A stretch of 21,764 nt of DNA from an uncultured Oscillospiraceae bacterium (GCA_934591725.1 CAKTPR010000033.1:1-21764); one strand, 5' to 3'. Shown: positions 1 through 10,856, counted from the stretch's first letter. Numbers and translations: made by a program. Notes: generated by a model from the sequence alone, not told the origin.

Positions 1-227
1 TCCAGCGCGTCATAGACGAACGCGCCGTTTGCCGTGACATAGTAGCGGACAAACGGCAGCTCGCGTATCTGCTGCGGAACACCGCCTATTATCCGTCCCG
101 TTGCCGGGACTATGACGACGCCCTTTGCCGCGGCCGCTTCCAGCGCCTTTATATTATCCGGAGGGATATTCTTCTTCGGGTCAAGAAAGGTTCCGTCAAG
201 ATCAAATGCGATAAGCTTTATGCCCAT
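1..227 (-). CDS. HAD-superfamily (Cof-like) phosphatase, N-terminal part
   Basis: The first 75 codons of a gene running off the left edge are visible. The protein begins MGIKLIAFDLDGTFLD, so the HAD nucleophile motif DxDGT sits at residues 9-13: Asp9 is the expected phospho-acceptor and Asp11 the acid/base. Later come a motif II-like segment (VIVPATGR) and V-T-A-N-G-A, typical of the Cof/YidA-type IIB subgroup, which usually dephosphorylates sugar phosphates or similar small metabolites in the cytoplasm. Start choice: ATG at 227-225 is preceded by a GAGGTTGAG-like ribosome binding site, and the DxD motif lies at its normal distance from the N-terminus. It follows the kinase gene on the same strand after about 120 nt containing a long stem-loop, so it may be a separate unit. 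The substrate cannot be told from this fragment. Confidence 0.85.
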   Translation of the reverse strand, partial: MGIKLIAFDLDGTFLDPKKNIPPDNIKALEAAAAKGVVIVPATGRIIGGVPQQIRELPFVRYYVTANGAFVYDAL

Positions 228-292
228 GTTATGCTCAACCTCGTTTCTTTACCGGTATTATCCACTATTCCGAAGCTTTTGGCAAGAGCTTT

Positions 293-328
293 CTGCGGCA
301 GGAAAAGATAGTTCTTTTCCTGCCGCAG
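293..328. repeat. Perfect 16-bp inverted repeat (stem-loop) after the kinase gene
   Basis: The arms CTGCGGCAGGAAAAGA (293-308) and TCTTTTCCTGCCGCAG (313-328) are exactly complementary with a 4-nt TAGT loop. The stem lies 22 nt beyond the stop codon of the minus-strand kinase gene and about 65 nt before the HAD start codon. Neither strand has a T-run directly after the stem, so it is not a textbook intrinsic terminator. It could still end or stabilise the kinase transcript. Confidence 0.6.
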
Positions 329-349
329 GGGCATGAGCTGAAATTGCCG

Positions 350-3367
<3,018 letters not shown>

Positions 3368-3403
3368 GCGGGTCTCCTCCGGATGGTACTTTATATCAAA
3401 TAT

Positions 3404-3433
3404 ATAATACCATGCTGTGCGAACAGAGGTCAA
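3404..3433 (-). promoter_or_regulatory. Promoter of the kinase gene
   Basis: Reading the minus strand, TTGACC (3433-3428), 18 nt, TATTAT (3409-3404). Transcription would begin about 30 nt before the ATG at 3367. An inverted repeat CAATGAT (3431-3437) / ATCATTG (3445-3451) overlaps the upstream edge of the -35 box and could be an operator. Confidence 0.6.
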
Positions 3434-3464
3434 TGATTATATTGATCATTGGTAGACTTTTGCA

Positions 3465-3497
3465 CAAAAAATTCCCCCTTGCATTCAAGGGGGAATT
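3465..3497 (-). terminator. Intrinsic terminator of the LysR gene
   Basis: Perfect 11-bp stem AATTCCCCCTT (3470-3480) / AAGGGGGAATT (3487-3497) with a 6-nt loop. On the minus strand it is followed by a run of T (3470-3465). It lies 21 nt beyond the LysR stop codon and before the kinase promoter, so it separates the two units. Confidence 0.88.
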
Positions 3498-3518
3498 GCT
3501 CAGCTTGATTATTCTGTT

Positions 3519-4487
3519 TTATTCCTGTGTCTCCGGTTCTTTTCCGCTGCGGTAATCGTCAAAGAACCGGCGGAAAATGTCCAGCAGCTCCTTGTTCTTG
3601 CCGTGCAGACCCGTCTCCTTATTATAGTAGGCGCAGACATCGTCGATATCCGGCAGGTAGGGCAGCGGGAAAATATCGATATTCTTGAGGTAATCCGCCT
3701 GAAGCTCCGGGGCGAGCATGTCCCAGAAGATGCGCGCATAGACGAGCACACCAAGCCCGGAGTTTGCGAGCTGGAAAGCGTTCTCGACATTCGTCAGCTC
3801 ACACACAAAGCATGGGTTTATATCATAATACTTGAGGTAGCTGTTGAGCGCCCGGCCGCCCGAAGACTGGCGCGGTATCTTTATAAACGGCGCTTTCTCG
3901 AACCACGTGAGATCCGCGCACTCGGAAAAGCGCGCCTTTATCTCGTCGTACTGATCCCCGGCAAGCTCGCGCATTATCTGCTTCGGCACGACCAGCACCT
4001 GCTCCTTCTTGCAGAGGGTAACGGTGTCATAGTTATCGGGCGCGCCGTTTATCGAGCCGATGACGAGATCGACCCCGTCGTATATGATCGACTTGTGCAG
4101 CACCTCCGGCGACTCCTCGCTGACCTTGACGTAAGTGTCCGGATGCTCCTTGAGGTATTCCGGCAGGACATAGGGCAGGATCGCGCGGGCAATGGTGTGC
4201 TCGATGCCGACATGGATGAAGTGCGAGCCGCTGAAGCTGTGGCTGGAGCTCTCCTCGTACTGCTGCTTGAGCTGAAGTATCTCCTTGGCGGTCTGCAAAA
4301 ACTGCTTCCCGTCCGGCGTGAGGCTGAGCGGACGGCTGCGCACAAACAGCGTCGTCCCCAGTTCCTCCTCAAGCTTCGCTATCTGCTTGGACAGCGACTG
4401 CTGCGAAATGAACAGATGTTTCGCGGCTGTAGAAAAGCTCTTCTCGTCGGCCACGGCGGTGAAACTTTTCAGCAATGAAAAATCCAT
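3519..4487 (-). CDS. LysR-type transcriptional regulator
   Basis: 322 residues, about the usual family length. The N-terminus MDFSLLKSFTAVADEKSFS leads into a winged helix-turn-helix (about residues 16-60, with AAKHLFISQQSLSKQIAKLEEELG and the family-typical LF-R rule). The remainder is the effector-binding domain with two Rossmann-like lobes. The start at 4487 was chosen because residue spacing to the helix-turn-helix is normal; the ribosome binding site (GGAG, about 12 nt upstream) is only fair. The frame is open to 4613, but the strong promoter at 4572-4600 lies inside that extension. It is divergent from the TAXI-TRAP transporter genes, the usual arrangement for a LysR regulator and its target. 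Control of that transporter in response to its substrate or a related metabolite is therefore likely, but inferred from position only. Confidence 0.92.
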   Translation of the reverse strand: MDFSLLKSFTAVADEKSFSTAAKHLFISQQSLSKQIAKLEEELGTTLFVRSRPLSLTPDGKQFLQTAKEILQLKQQYEESSSHSFSGSHFIHVGIEHTIARAILPYVLPEYLKEHPDTYVKVSEESPEVLHKSIIYDGVDLVIGSINGAPDNYDTVTLCKKEQVLVVPKQIMRELAGDQYDEIKARFSECADLTWFEKAPFIKIPRQSSGGRALNSYLKYYDINPCFVCELTNVENAFQLANSGLGVLVYARIFWDMLAPELQADYLKNIDIFPLPYLPDIDDVCAYYNKETGLHGKNKELLDIFRRFFDDYRSGKEPETQE

Positions 4488-4571
4488 TATAAATAAACGC
4501 TCCGCTTTTTCATTGTATGGGGCCTCAGCAGGCGAAAAATGCGTCCGCCGTTTTGCCCGCATACATTGTTG

Positions 4572-4600
4572 AGTATAGCACCTTGTCTTATTGCTGTCAA
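4572..4600 (-). promoter_or_regulatory. Promoter of the LysR gene
   Basis: Minus strand: TTGACA (4600-4595), 17 nt, TATACT (4577-4572). Near-consensus housekeeping promoter. The predicted transcript has a leader of about 80 nt before the ATG at 4487. Confidence 0.75.
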
Positions 4601-4698
4601 AGCTTTTCAGCAAACAGTCTTGTCTTGATTTTCACATTATATTATATGCACAAAGCGGCGGGACTTTCGGGCTTGTTTATGGGTCAATACAGGAAAGT

Positions 4699-4739
4699 GT
4701 AAATTTACTCTTGCAAAATTAAACTTTCGGTTGTATTAT
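4699..4739 (+). promoter_or_regulatory. Promoter of the TRAP genes with adjacent palindrome
   Basis: TTGCAA (4711-4716), 17 nt, TATTAT (4734-4739). The 10-bp palindrome GTAAATTTAC (4699-4708) abuts the -35 box. LysR-type activators typically bind AT-rich dyads in this position, so this is the best candidate site for the divergent regulator. A weaker dyad GAAAGT (4693-4698) / ACTTTC (4723-4728) surrounds it. Confidence 0.6.
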
Positions 4740-4747
4740 AAATGCAG

Positions 4748-4793
4748 AAAGGGAGTAATTCAAAAACCTGACCAAAAACGCAGCTCCCTTTTT
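4748..4793 (+). other. Stem-loop in the 5' leader of the TRAP operon
   Basis: AAAGGGAG (4748-4755) and CTCCCTTT (4784-4791) are perfectly complementary and the right arm runs into further Ts. The loop is 28 nt, long for an intrinsic terminator. It lies between the promoter and the ribosome binding site, so it could be a weak attenuator or just a leader structure. Confidence 0.35.
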
Positions 4794-4816
4794 GTTGATT
4801 TTTAGGAGGTACCAGT

Positions 4817-5821
4817 ATGAAAAAAGTTATTGCACTTTTGCTTGCACTTGTTATGGTATTCGCGCTGTGCGCCTGCGGCAATTCCGCCCCGGCTTCTTCC
4901 GACGGCAGCACTCCTGCAGCTGATAGCAGCGCAAAGAAGGAAGCGCTCACTTTCACCACCGGCGGTGAAGCGGGCACCTATTATGCTTTCGGCAGCGTGC
5001 TTGCCCAGTACGTTTCCAATAACAGCGACCTGAGCGTCACCGCCATCACCGGCAACGGCTCCAAGGCAAACGTCGAAGACCTCGACGCCGGCGATGTACA
5101 GCTCGGCTTCTGCCAGTCCGACGTTATGAGCTACGCCTATGACGGCACCAACCTCTTCGCCGATACCGGCGCTGTCGGCAGCTTCTCCGTCGCCGCCGCG
5201 CTCTACAAGGAGCAGGTACAGATCGTCACCATGAACCCCGACATCAAGACCGTTGCCGACCTCAAGGGCAAGAGCGTCTCTGTCGGTGCTCAGGGCTCCG
5301 GTGTTTACTTCAACGCCATTGACGTTCTCAGCGCATACGGCATGACCCTTGACGATATCGACCCCAAGTACCAGAGCTTCGGCGACAGCGCTGAGAGCCT
5401 GAAGGATAAGAAGATCGACGCGGCCTTCATCGTCGCCGGCGCTCCCACCACTGCTATCGTTGACCTGTCCACCAGCGCTCAGGTCTACCTCGTCAGCATC
5501 GATGACGAGCACATGGATAAGCTCCTCGCCAGCAGCCCCTACTACTCCGCTTACACCATCGCAGCTGACGTCTACGGTACTCCTGAGGATGTCCAGACCG
5601 TCGCAGTCGCGGCAGTTGTCCTCGTCCGTGACGATGTCTCCGACGACGCAGTGTACACCTTCGTGTCCACCATCTTCGACAACATCGACGCTATCTCCGA
5701 GCAGCACGGCAAGGGCGCTGAGCTGAGCCTTGAGTTCGCTTCCTCCATGACCAGCGTGCCTTACCACCCCGGCGCTGCGAAGTACTTCGCAGAGAAGGGC
5801 TTCGAGGTCGCGACCAAGTAA
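4817..5821 (+). CDS. TAXI-family TRAP transporter substrate-binding lipoprotein
   Basis: 334 residues. The signal peptide MKKVIALLLALVMVFAL ends in a lipobox L-C-A-C with Cys20 as the lipidated residue, so the mature protein is anchored outside the membrane. The mature domain starts with LTFTTGGEAGTYYAFGSVLA, the glycine-rich opening typical of TAXI (TRAP-associated extracytoplasmic immunogenic) proteins, and continues with DVQLGFCQSDVMSYAYDG and DLKGKSVSVGAQGSG. TAXI proteins deliver a substrate to a fused TRAP permease; few ligands are known and none can be named here. The start is supported by TAGGAGG nine bases before the ATG. The permease gene follows after about 200 nt containing a stem-loop, and a LysR gene is divergent. 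Confidence 0.93.
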   Translation: MKKVIALLLALVMVFALCACGNSAPASSDGSTPAADSSAKKEALTFTTGGEAGTYYAFGSVLAQYVSNNSDLSVTAITGNGSKANVEDLDAGDVQLGFCQSDVMSYAYDGTNLFADTGAVGSFSVAAALYKEQVQIVTMNPDIKTVADLKGKSVSVGAQGSGVYFNAIDVLSAYGMTLDDIDPKYQSFGDSAESLKDKKIDAAFIVAGAPTTAIVDLSTSAQVYLVSIDDEHMDKLLASSPYYSAYTIAADVYGTPEDVQTVAVAAVVLVRDDVSDDAVYTFVSTIFDNIDAISEQHGKGAELSLEFASSMTSVPYHPGAAKYFAEKGFEVATK

Positions 5822-5852
5822 GCTTTACCCACAGCACTACATAGACAGATGC

Positions 5853-5894
5853 GCTGGAGCCTCAGCAATGGGGCTCCGGCGTAACAGCTTTTTT
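5853..5894 (+). terminator. Stem-loop between the TRAP binding protein and permease genes
   Basis: The arms GCTGGAGCC (5853-5861) and GGCTCCGGC (5872-5880) form a 9-bp stem with one G-U pair. A T-run follows about 8 nt later (to 5894). The distance makes it a weak or leaky terminator. Such an element would let the binding protein be made in excess of the permease. The rest of the 205-nt gap shows no gene; TATAGT near 5981 has no clear -35 partner. Confidence 0.45.
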
Positions 5895-6026
5895 CTTCTT
5901 GACCCATGGACGTGCAAATTTGCGGTTTCTTTACGCCGGAGCGGCTTTCTTAACTTGTGCTCCGCTCGTATTTCTGGCATGATATAGTGGGAAGTTATTA
6001 AAATTGAACGGAAAGGGGCATACATA

Positions 6027-8021
6027 ATGCCAAGCAAGAATCATTTTCACATCCGAACGGCAGACGAGGTCGTCGATACCAGCGTAGATATTGAGGTCGA
6101 CGTGGGCACGGCTGCGGATGTTGAAGCCGTCATGCGTAAGTACGACCGCGAATCCAACACGCGCACATGGGAGGGTACTCCGGGAATGATCGTCCGTGTT
6201 ATCATGGTCATTTTCTCGCTGTACTGCATCTGGTCGACGCTCTTCAGCGTCGCCGCTATCGAGAAGCGGCTCACCGCGTTCATCGGCTGCGTCATCATCA
6301 TGGGTTATATGACCTACCCCGCCTCGAAGCACCATGTCCGCCACAACTACATTCCGTGGTTTGACTATGTGCTTATGATAGTCGGCGCTGCAAGCTTTTT
6401 CTATTACTGCTTCGCCTATGACTCTCTCGTCATGGTCCTGACCAGCGCGTCAAAGATAACGCCGTTCCAGATCACCGTCGGCATACTCGGCATCCTCTGC
6501 CTGATGGAGCTGTGCCGCCGCTGCGTCGGCGTGCCGATCCTCTGCGTCGCCGCCGTGCTGATCATCTACACCTTTGCCATCGGCACCCCGCTCAAGCGTG
6601 TGCTCTATACCCTGTTCTACACCACCAGCGGCGTCATGGGCACTCCTATCCAGGTGTGCGCAAAGTACATCGTTGTGTTCATCATCTTCGGTGCGTTCCT
6701 TGAGCGCACCGGCATCGCGGCTTTCTTTATAGACCTCGCAAACTCCCTCGTCGGCCGCTTTTCCGGCGGCCCGGCCAAGGTCGCGGTCATCTCCTCCGCG
6801 CTGTGCGGCATGGTCTCCGGCTCCTCTGTCGGCAACACCGTCACCACCGGCTCCGTCACGATCCCGATGATGAAGAAGACCGGCTACAAGCCTGAGTTTG
6901 CCGGCGCTGTCGAAGCCGCGGCCTCCACCGGCGGCCAGATAATGCCGCCTATCATGGGCGCTGCCGCGTTCCTGATGGCAGAGTACATGAACGTCACCTA
7001 CGGCGAGGTCGCGCTGCGCGCCATCCTCCCGGCGGTGCTGTACTTCACCGGCATATTCATCGCCGTTCACCTTGAGGCAAAGAAGCTCCACCTGAGCGGT
7101 ATCCCCAAGGAAGAGCTGCCTGTCATGAGCAAGCTCCTCAGGAAGATATATCTGCTGCTCCCGCTGGTCGTGCTCGTATGGCTCGTCACTACCAACACCC
7201 GCACGATGCAGTTCTCCGCAACGATCGCGATCCTCGTCGCCATCGTCGTTAGCCTTTTCGATAAGGAGAACCGCATCACCCCCGCCAAGATCTTCGAGGC
7301 TCTCGAAGCCGGCGGCAAGGGCACCATCACCGTCGCCGTCGCCTGCTGCATGGCGGGCATCATCGCCGGCTGCATCACCGCCACCGGCCTTGCCTCCAAG
7401 CTCATCAGCGCCGTCGTGTCCATCAGCAATCAGGTCTCCTTCGTGAACCCTCAGTTCATTGCGATGTTCCTCACGATGATCTGCTGCATCATCCTCGGCA
7501 TGGGCGTGCCGACCACGGCTAACTACTGCATAATGGCCTCCACCTGCGCCCCGATACTCATCACCATGGGCGTGCCCAAGATCTGCGCGCACTTCTTCGT
7601 GTTCTACTTCGGCATCGTCGCCGACATCACCCCGCCTGTCGCGCTGGCAGCCTACGCAGGCTCCGCAATAGCAAAGTCGAACCCGATGAAGACCGGCATC
7701 AACGCGACGAAGCTCGCTATCGGCGCATTCATTGTGCCGTACATCTTCTGCCTGAACCCGGCAATGCTGCTCATTGACGTTACGGCGTTCGGCATAATCC
7801 AGATCGTTATAACCTCTCTCGTCGGCATCTTCGGCGTCGCCGCGGCAATGAACGGCTTCCTGTTCAAGAAGCTCGAATGGCCGTGCAGAGTGCTTATCTG
7901 CATTGGCGGCCTGCTGATGATGGATCCGACCGCGATCACCGACGTTATCGGCATTGCGCTCTTCGCGGCAGTCTTCGCATGGCAGTACTTCGGCGCAAAG
8001 AAAGAGCGCACCGCTGCCTGA
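6027..8021 (+). CDS. TRAP transporter fused permease (small plus large subunit, TAXI type)
   Basis: 664 residues. A soluble N-terminal segment of about 50 residues is followed by a four-helix region equivalent to the small (DctQ-like) subunit. The large DctM-like module comes next, with many hydrophobic helices and conserved stretches such as VSGSSVGNTVTTGSVTIPMM, PEFAGAVEAAASTGGQIMPP, ILGMGVPTTANYCIMAS and DITPPVALAAYAGSAIA. These small-residue and proline-rich signatures are characteristic of the TRAP 4TM-12TM fusion that partners TAXI proteins. TRAP systems are secondary transporters using an ion gradient rather than ATP. The start is supported by AAAGGGG about nine bases upstream. The gene ends at a terminator shared with the convergent galactokinase-family gene. 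No separate small-subunit gene is present, consistent with the fusion. Confidence 0.94.
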   Translation: MPSKNHFHIRTADEVVDTSVDIEVDVGTAADVEAVMRKYDRESNTRTWEGTPGMIVRVIMVIFSLYCIWSTLFSVAAIEKRLTAFIGCVIIMGYMTYPASKHHVRHNYIPWFDYVLMIVGAASFFYYCFAYDSLVMVLTSASKITPFQITVGILGILCLMELCRRCVGVPILCVAAVLIIYTFAIGTPLKRVLYTLFYTTSGVMGTPIQVCAKYIVVFIIFGAFLERTGIAAFFIDLANSLVGRFSGGPAKVAVISSALCGMVSGSSVGNTVTTGSVTIPMMKKTGYKPEFAGAVEAAASTGGQIMPPIMGAAAFLMAEYMNVTYGEVALRAILPAVLYFTGIFIAVHLEAKKLHLSGIPKEELPVMSKLLRKIYLLLPLVVLVWLVTTNTRTMQFSATIAILVAIVVSLFDKENRITPAKIFEALEAGGKGTITVAVACCMAGIIAGCITATGLASKLISAVVSISNQVSFVNPQFIAMFLTMICCIILGMGVPTTANYCIMASTCAPILITMGVPKICAHFFVFYFGIVADITPPVALAAYAGSAIAKSNPMKTGINATKLAIGAFIVPYIFCLNPAMLLIDVTAFGIIQIVITSLVGIFGVAAAMNGFLFKKLEWPCRVLICIGGLLMMDPTAITDVIGIALFAAVFAWQYFGAKKERTAA

Positions 8022-8038
8022 GCTTAAATATTGAAAGC

Positions 8039-8077
8039 AAAAATCGGAGCCCGGCATATTTGCCGGACTCCGGTTTT
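8039..8077. terminator. Bidirectional terminator between TRAP permease and galactokinase-family genes
   Basis: Stem CGGAG-C-CCGGCA (8045-8056) / TGCCGG-A-CTCCG (8061-8072) with one internal mismatch and a TATT loop. It is flanked by TTTT (8074-8077) on the plus strand and by AAAAA (8039-8043), a T-run on the minus strand. It serves both convergent genes. Confidence 0.88.
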
Positions 8078-8090
8078 ATCATTATCTCTC

Positions 8091-9170
8091 TTACACAAGA
8101 TACACTCTGTGGCAGCTGCTTGCACCGAAGGCATTCTCCATCGCGGTCTTGTACTCGGCAAAGTATTCATCCGGCATCAGCGCCTGCACACAGCCGGCAA
8201 AGCCGCCGCCGTGGACGCGCCATGCGCCCTTGCCGCTCAGCAGCTTCTTTGAAAGCTCAAGCCCCTGCGCAAGCTTTGTATCTCCCGTGGCGCTGGTGAT
8301 AATATTGTTGAGCAGCTGCTCCGAGCTTCGGCCGGATTCGTTCATCAGGCGCATATACTCCGTGCCGTTTCCCGCGGTGAGCGCGTCGCGCATCTTCGGG
8401 ACGCGCTCATTCTCATCGAAGAAGTGCATCGCGCGGCGCACCGGGCGATCCGAAGGATCCCAGCCCTTGCTGCGAAATTCCGCCGGGTCGACATCCGCAA
8501 GCACGCCCTTGTCAAAAAGGTTCGCGATATAGACCATGTCGCCGGGAATGCGCGCGTAGGAGGTATCGAGCCCCGCATGGCTGCCGCCCGTATCGGTCAG
8601 GCACAGCGTCAGCCCCATGGAGCTGAAGTCGGCCTTTATGGGCGTCATCTCACCGGTCTTGAAATCCACATACAGCGTATGGCCAAGGGCGCACACGAGC
8701 TGGCTCATAAGGCCGCAGGGCTTGCCGAAATAGCGGTTCTCCGCCTCCTGCCCGGCGCGGGCGATAACGACGGGGTCGACCTTGCCGTCATTGAACAGGG
8801 CGCTGAGGGCGCTGCCAATCAGCACCGAGAACGCCGCCGAGGAGCTCAGCCCCGCGCCGATCGGCAGCGTGGATTTGACGACGGCGTTGAAGCCGCCGAC
8901 CTTCAGCCCCAACTCGGTAAACGCGCTCACAACGCCGCGGACGAGCGCCTTGGGCGTGCCGAACTCGGTAGTCCTGACCAGCTGATGGTCGCAGCGGACA
9001 TCAAAGCTCTTGAAGCCCTCCGACTGCACGTGTATCATTTTGCTGCCGTTCGTCTCACAGACGGCGTATAAACCAAGGTCGATCGCCGAGGCGAGCACCC
9101 GCCCGTTCTGGTGATCGGTATGATTGCCGGCAAGCTCAGTCCTGCCGGGGACAAAGAACTCTTTTTTCAT
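8091..9170 (-). CDS. galK: Galactokinase-family GHMP kinase with altered active site
   Basis: 359 residues, somewhat shorter than most galactokinases (about 380-430). Motif 1 is GRTELAGNHTDHQNG (residues 9-23), the glycine-rich ATP loop is LPIGAGLSSSAAF (102-114), and motif 3 is HGGGFAGC near the C-terminus. The family normally phosphorylates galactose at C1 with ATP in the Leloir pathway. Two differences stand out. The motif 1 Glu (GEH in classical enzymes) is Asn16; I recall GNHTDH as common in clostridial relatives. The catalytic Asp of PCG-[IL]-M-D-Q is Ser156 (PCGLMSQ, codon AGC at 8705-8703), which differs from an Asp codon by at least two bases. It may be inactive, regulatory or act on another sugar. 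The start has CGAGGG nine bases upstream and is 49 nt downstream of its promoter. No galT or galE is nearby. Confidence 0.85.
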   Translation of the reverse strand: MKKEFFVPGRTELAGNHTDHQNGRVLASAIDLGLYAVCETNGSKMIHVQSEGFKSFDVRCDHQLVRTTEFGTPKALVRGVVSAFTELGLKVGGFNAVVKSTLPIGAGLSSSAAFSVLIGSALSALFNDGKVDPVVIARAGQEAENRYFGKPCGLMSQLVCALGHTLYVDFKTGEMTPIKADFSSMGLTLCLTDTGGSHAGLDTSYARIPGDMVYIANLFDKGVLADVDPAEFRSKGWDPSDRPVRRAMHFFDENERVPKMRDALTAGNGTEYMRLMNESGRSSEQLLNNIITSATGDTKLAQGLELSKKLLSGKGAWRVHGGGFAGCVQALMPDEYFAEYKTAMENAFGASSCHRVYLV

Positions 9171-9218
9171 ATATAAACACCCTCGGTTCGCGCATTTGCT
9201 CATTCTTTCCTGTTTATC

Positions 9219-9247
9219 AGAATATACCAAATTTCACTTTAAGTCAA
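9219..9247 (-). promoter_or_regulatory. Promoter of the galactokinase-family gene
   Basis: Minus strand: TTGACT (9247-9242), 17 nt, TATTCT (9224-9219), about 49 nt before the start codon at 9170. Back-to-back with the pncB promoter. Confidence 0.68.
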
Positions 9248-9306
9248 CAAAAACCGCGTTATTCCACACAAATCAAGATAATTGTTTAACACTGTGCACA
9301 AATACC

Positions 9307-9335
9307 TTGCCTTATTTACGTGCAGAATATATAAT
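9307..9335 (+). promoter_or_regulatory. Promoter of pncB
   Basis: TTGCCT (9307-9312), 17 nt, TATAAT (9330-9335). The 8-bp palindrome TGTGCACA (9293-9300) lies just upstream of the -35 box. I do not recognise it as a known NAD-repressor site. Confidence 0.75.
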
Positions 9336-9383
9336 AGGGTTCAAGAGAAAATTTACGACTTTTTTGCACCGTGGAGGTAAGAT

Positions 9384-10844
9384 ATGAAAAGCGCTAACGG
9401 CATCAATTTGACCATGCTCTGCGATTTCTATGAGCTGACTATGGGCAACGGCTACTTTGCCGACGGTATGCAGGATCGCATATGCTACTTTGACATTTTC
9501 TACCGCGACGTTCCCGACAGCGGCGGCTACGCTGTCGCCGCAGGACTGGAGCAGATAGTCGACTATGTCGAGACGCTGCACTTTGACGAGGAGGATATCG
9601 CCTATCTGCGCTCGCGCGGCATCTTCAGTGAGGGCTTCCTTGACTATCTGCGTGATTTCAAATTCACCGGCGATATCTGGGCGATCCCTGAGGGCACGCC
9701 CATCTTCCCGATGGAGCCTGTCATTACCGTCCGCGCTCCGGCTATTCAGGCGCAGCTGCTGGAGACCTATATGCTCCTTGAGTTCAACCATCAGAGCCTG
9801 ATCGCCACGAAGGCGAGCCGCGTCTGCCGCGCAGCCCAGGGGCGCGCAGTGCTTGAATTCGGCTCACGCCGCGCACAGGGCATTGCGGGCGCCGTCACCG
9901 GCGCGAGAGCCGCGTTCATCGGCGGCTGCGCAGGCACGGCCTGCACCGTGTCCGATCAGGTCTACGGCGTTCCCGCAGCGGGGACGATGGCGCACTCGTG
10001 GGTGCAGATGTTCGACTCCGAGTATGACGCCTTCGTCAGCTACTGCAAGACCTATCCCAACAACGCCGTCCTGCTCGTGGACACCTTCAACACGCTCAAG
10101 TCCGGCATACCCAACGCCATCCGCGCGTTCAACGAGGTGCTTCGCCCCATGGGCATCACCAAGTGCGGCATCCGTCTGGACTCCGGCGATATGGCCTATC
10201 TCACCCAGCGCGCGCGCAAAATGCTCGACGACGCAGGCTGGCCGGACTGCACCATCACTGTCTCGAACTCCCTTGACGAGCGGCTCATCACCGAGCTTAT
10301 CCGTCAGGGCGCGAAGATCGACTCCTTCGGCGTCGGTGAGAGACTGATAACCTCCAAGAGCTCCCCGGTGTTCGGCGGCGTGTACAAGCTGTGTGCCGTC
10401 GAAAAACAGGACGGCGAGATCATCCCGAAGATCAAGCTCAGCGAGAACGTCGGCAAGATCACGAACCCCGGCTTCAAGAAGGTGTACCGCTTCTTCGACC
10501 GGGAGAGCGGCATGGCTGAAGCAGACTATATCTGCACGCACGACGAGGTAGTCGACGACACTCAGCCGCTCGAAATATGCGACCCGCACGACCGCTGGAA
10601 GAAGAAGACCATGAACAACTTCCGCGCGGTGGAACTTCAGGTGCAGGTGTTCAAAAACGGCGAACTGGTCTACGACCTGCCAGCCCTCGGCGATATCAAG
10701 AAGCGCTGCGCCGAGCAGATAGACACGCTCTGGCCGGAGGTCAAGCGCTTTGACTACCCGCACCAGTACTACGTCGACCTCTCGCCGAAGCTCATGGCGC
10801 TGAAGGACAAGATGCTCCTTGAGCGCGGACACGAAATAGTATAA
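9384..10844 (+). CDS. pncB: Nicotinate phosphoribosyltransferase
   Basis: 486 residues, normal for the longer Firmicutes-type enzyme. It makes nicotinate mononucleotide from nicotinate and PRPP, with ATP hydrolysis, as the entry step of NAD salvage in the cytoplasm. Visible signatures: N-terminal LTMLCDFYELTMGNGYF, phosphate-binding FGSRRAQG (159-166), GTMAHSWVQ (200-208) whose His204 is the likely phosphorylated catalytic residue, DTFNTLKSGIPNA, GIRLDSGDMAYL and FGVGERLITSKSSPVFGGVYKL. The start is supported by GGAGG about eight bases upstream. It is a single-gene unit with its own promoter and a strong terminator, divergent from the galactokinase-family gene. Confidence 0.95.
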   Translation: MKSANGINLTMLCDFYELTMGNGYFADGMQDRICYFDIFYRDVPDSGGYAVAAGLEQIVDYVETLHFDEEDIAYLRSRGIFSEGFLDYLRDFKFTGDIWAIPEGTPIFPMEPVITVRAPAIQAQLLETYMLLEFNHQSLIATKASRVCRAAQGRAVLEFGSRRAQGIAGAVTGARAAFIGGCAGTACTVSDQVYGVPAAGTMAHSWVQMFDSEYDAFVSYCKTYPNNAVLLVDTFNTLKSGIPNAIRAFNEVLRPMGITKCGIRLDSGDMAYLTQRARKMLDDAGWPDCTITVSNSLDERLITELIRQGAKIDSFGVGERLITSKSSPVFGGVYKLCAVEKQDGEIIPKIKLSENVGKITNPGFKKVYRFFDRESGMAEADYICTHDEVVDDTQPLEICDPHDRWKKKTMNNFRAVELQVQVFKNGELVYDLPALGDIKKRCAEQIDTLWPEVKRFDYPHQYYVDLSPKLMALKDKMLLERGHEIV

Positions 10845-10856
10845 GGTCATTTCAGT

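Noticed and set aside
3368..3433. 22-codon upstream extension of the kinase
   Set aside because: It overlaps the promoter and lacks a ribosome binding site, while GGAGGAG precedes the ATG at 3367.
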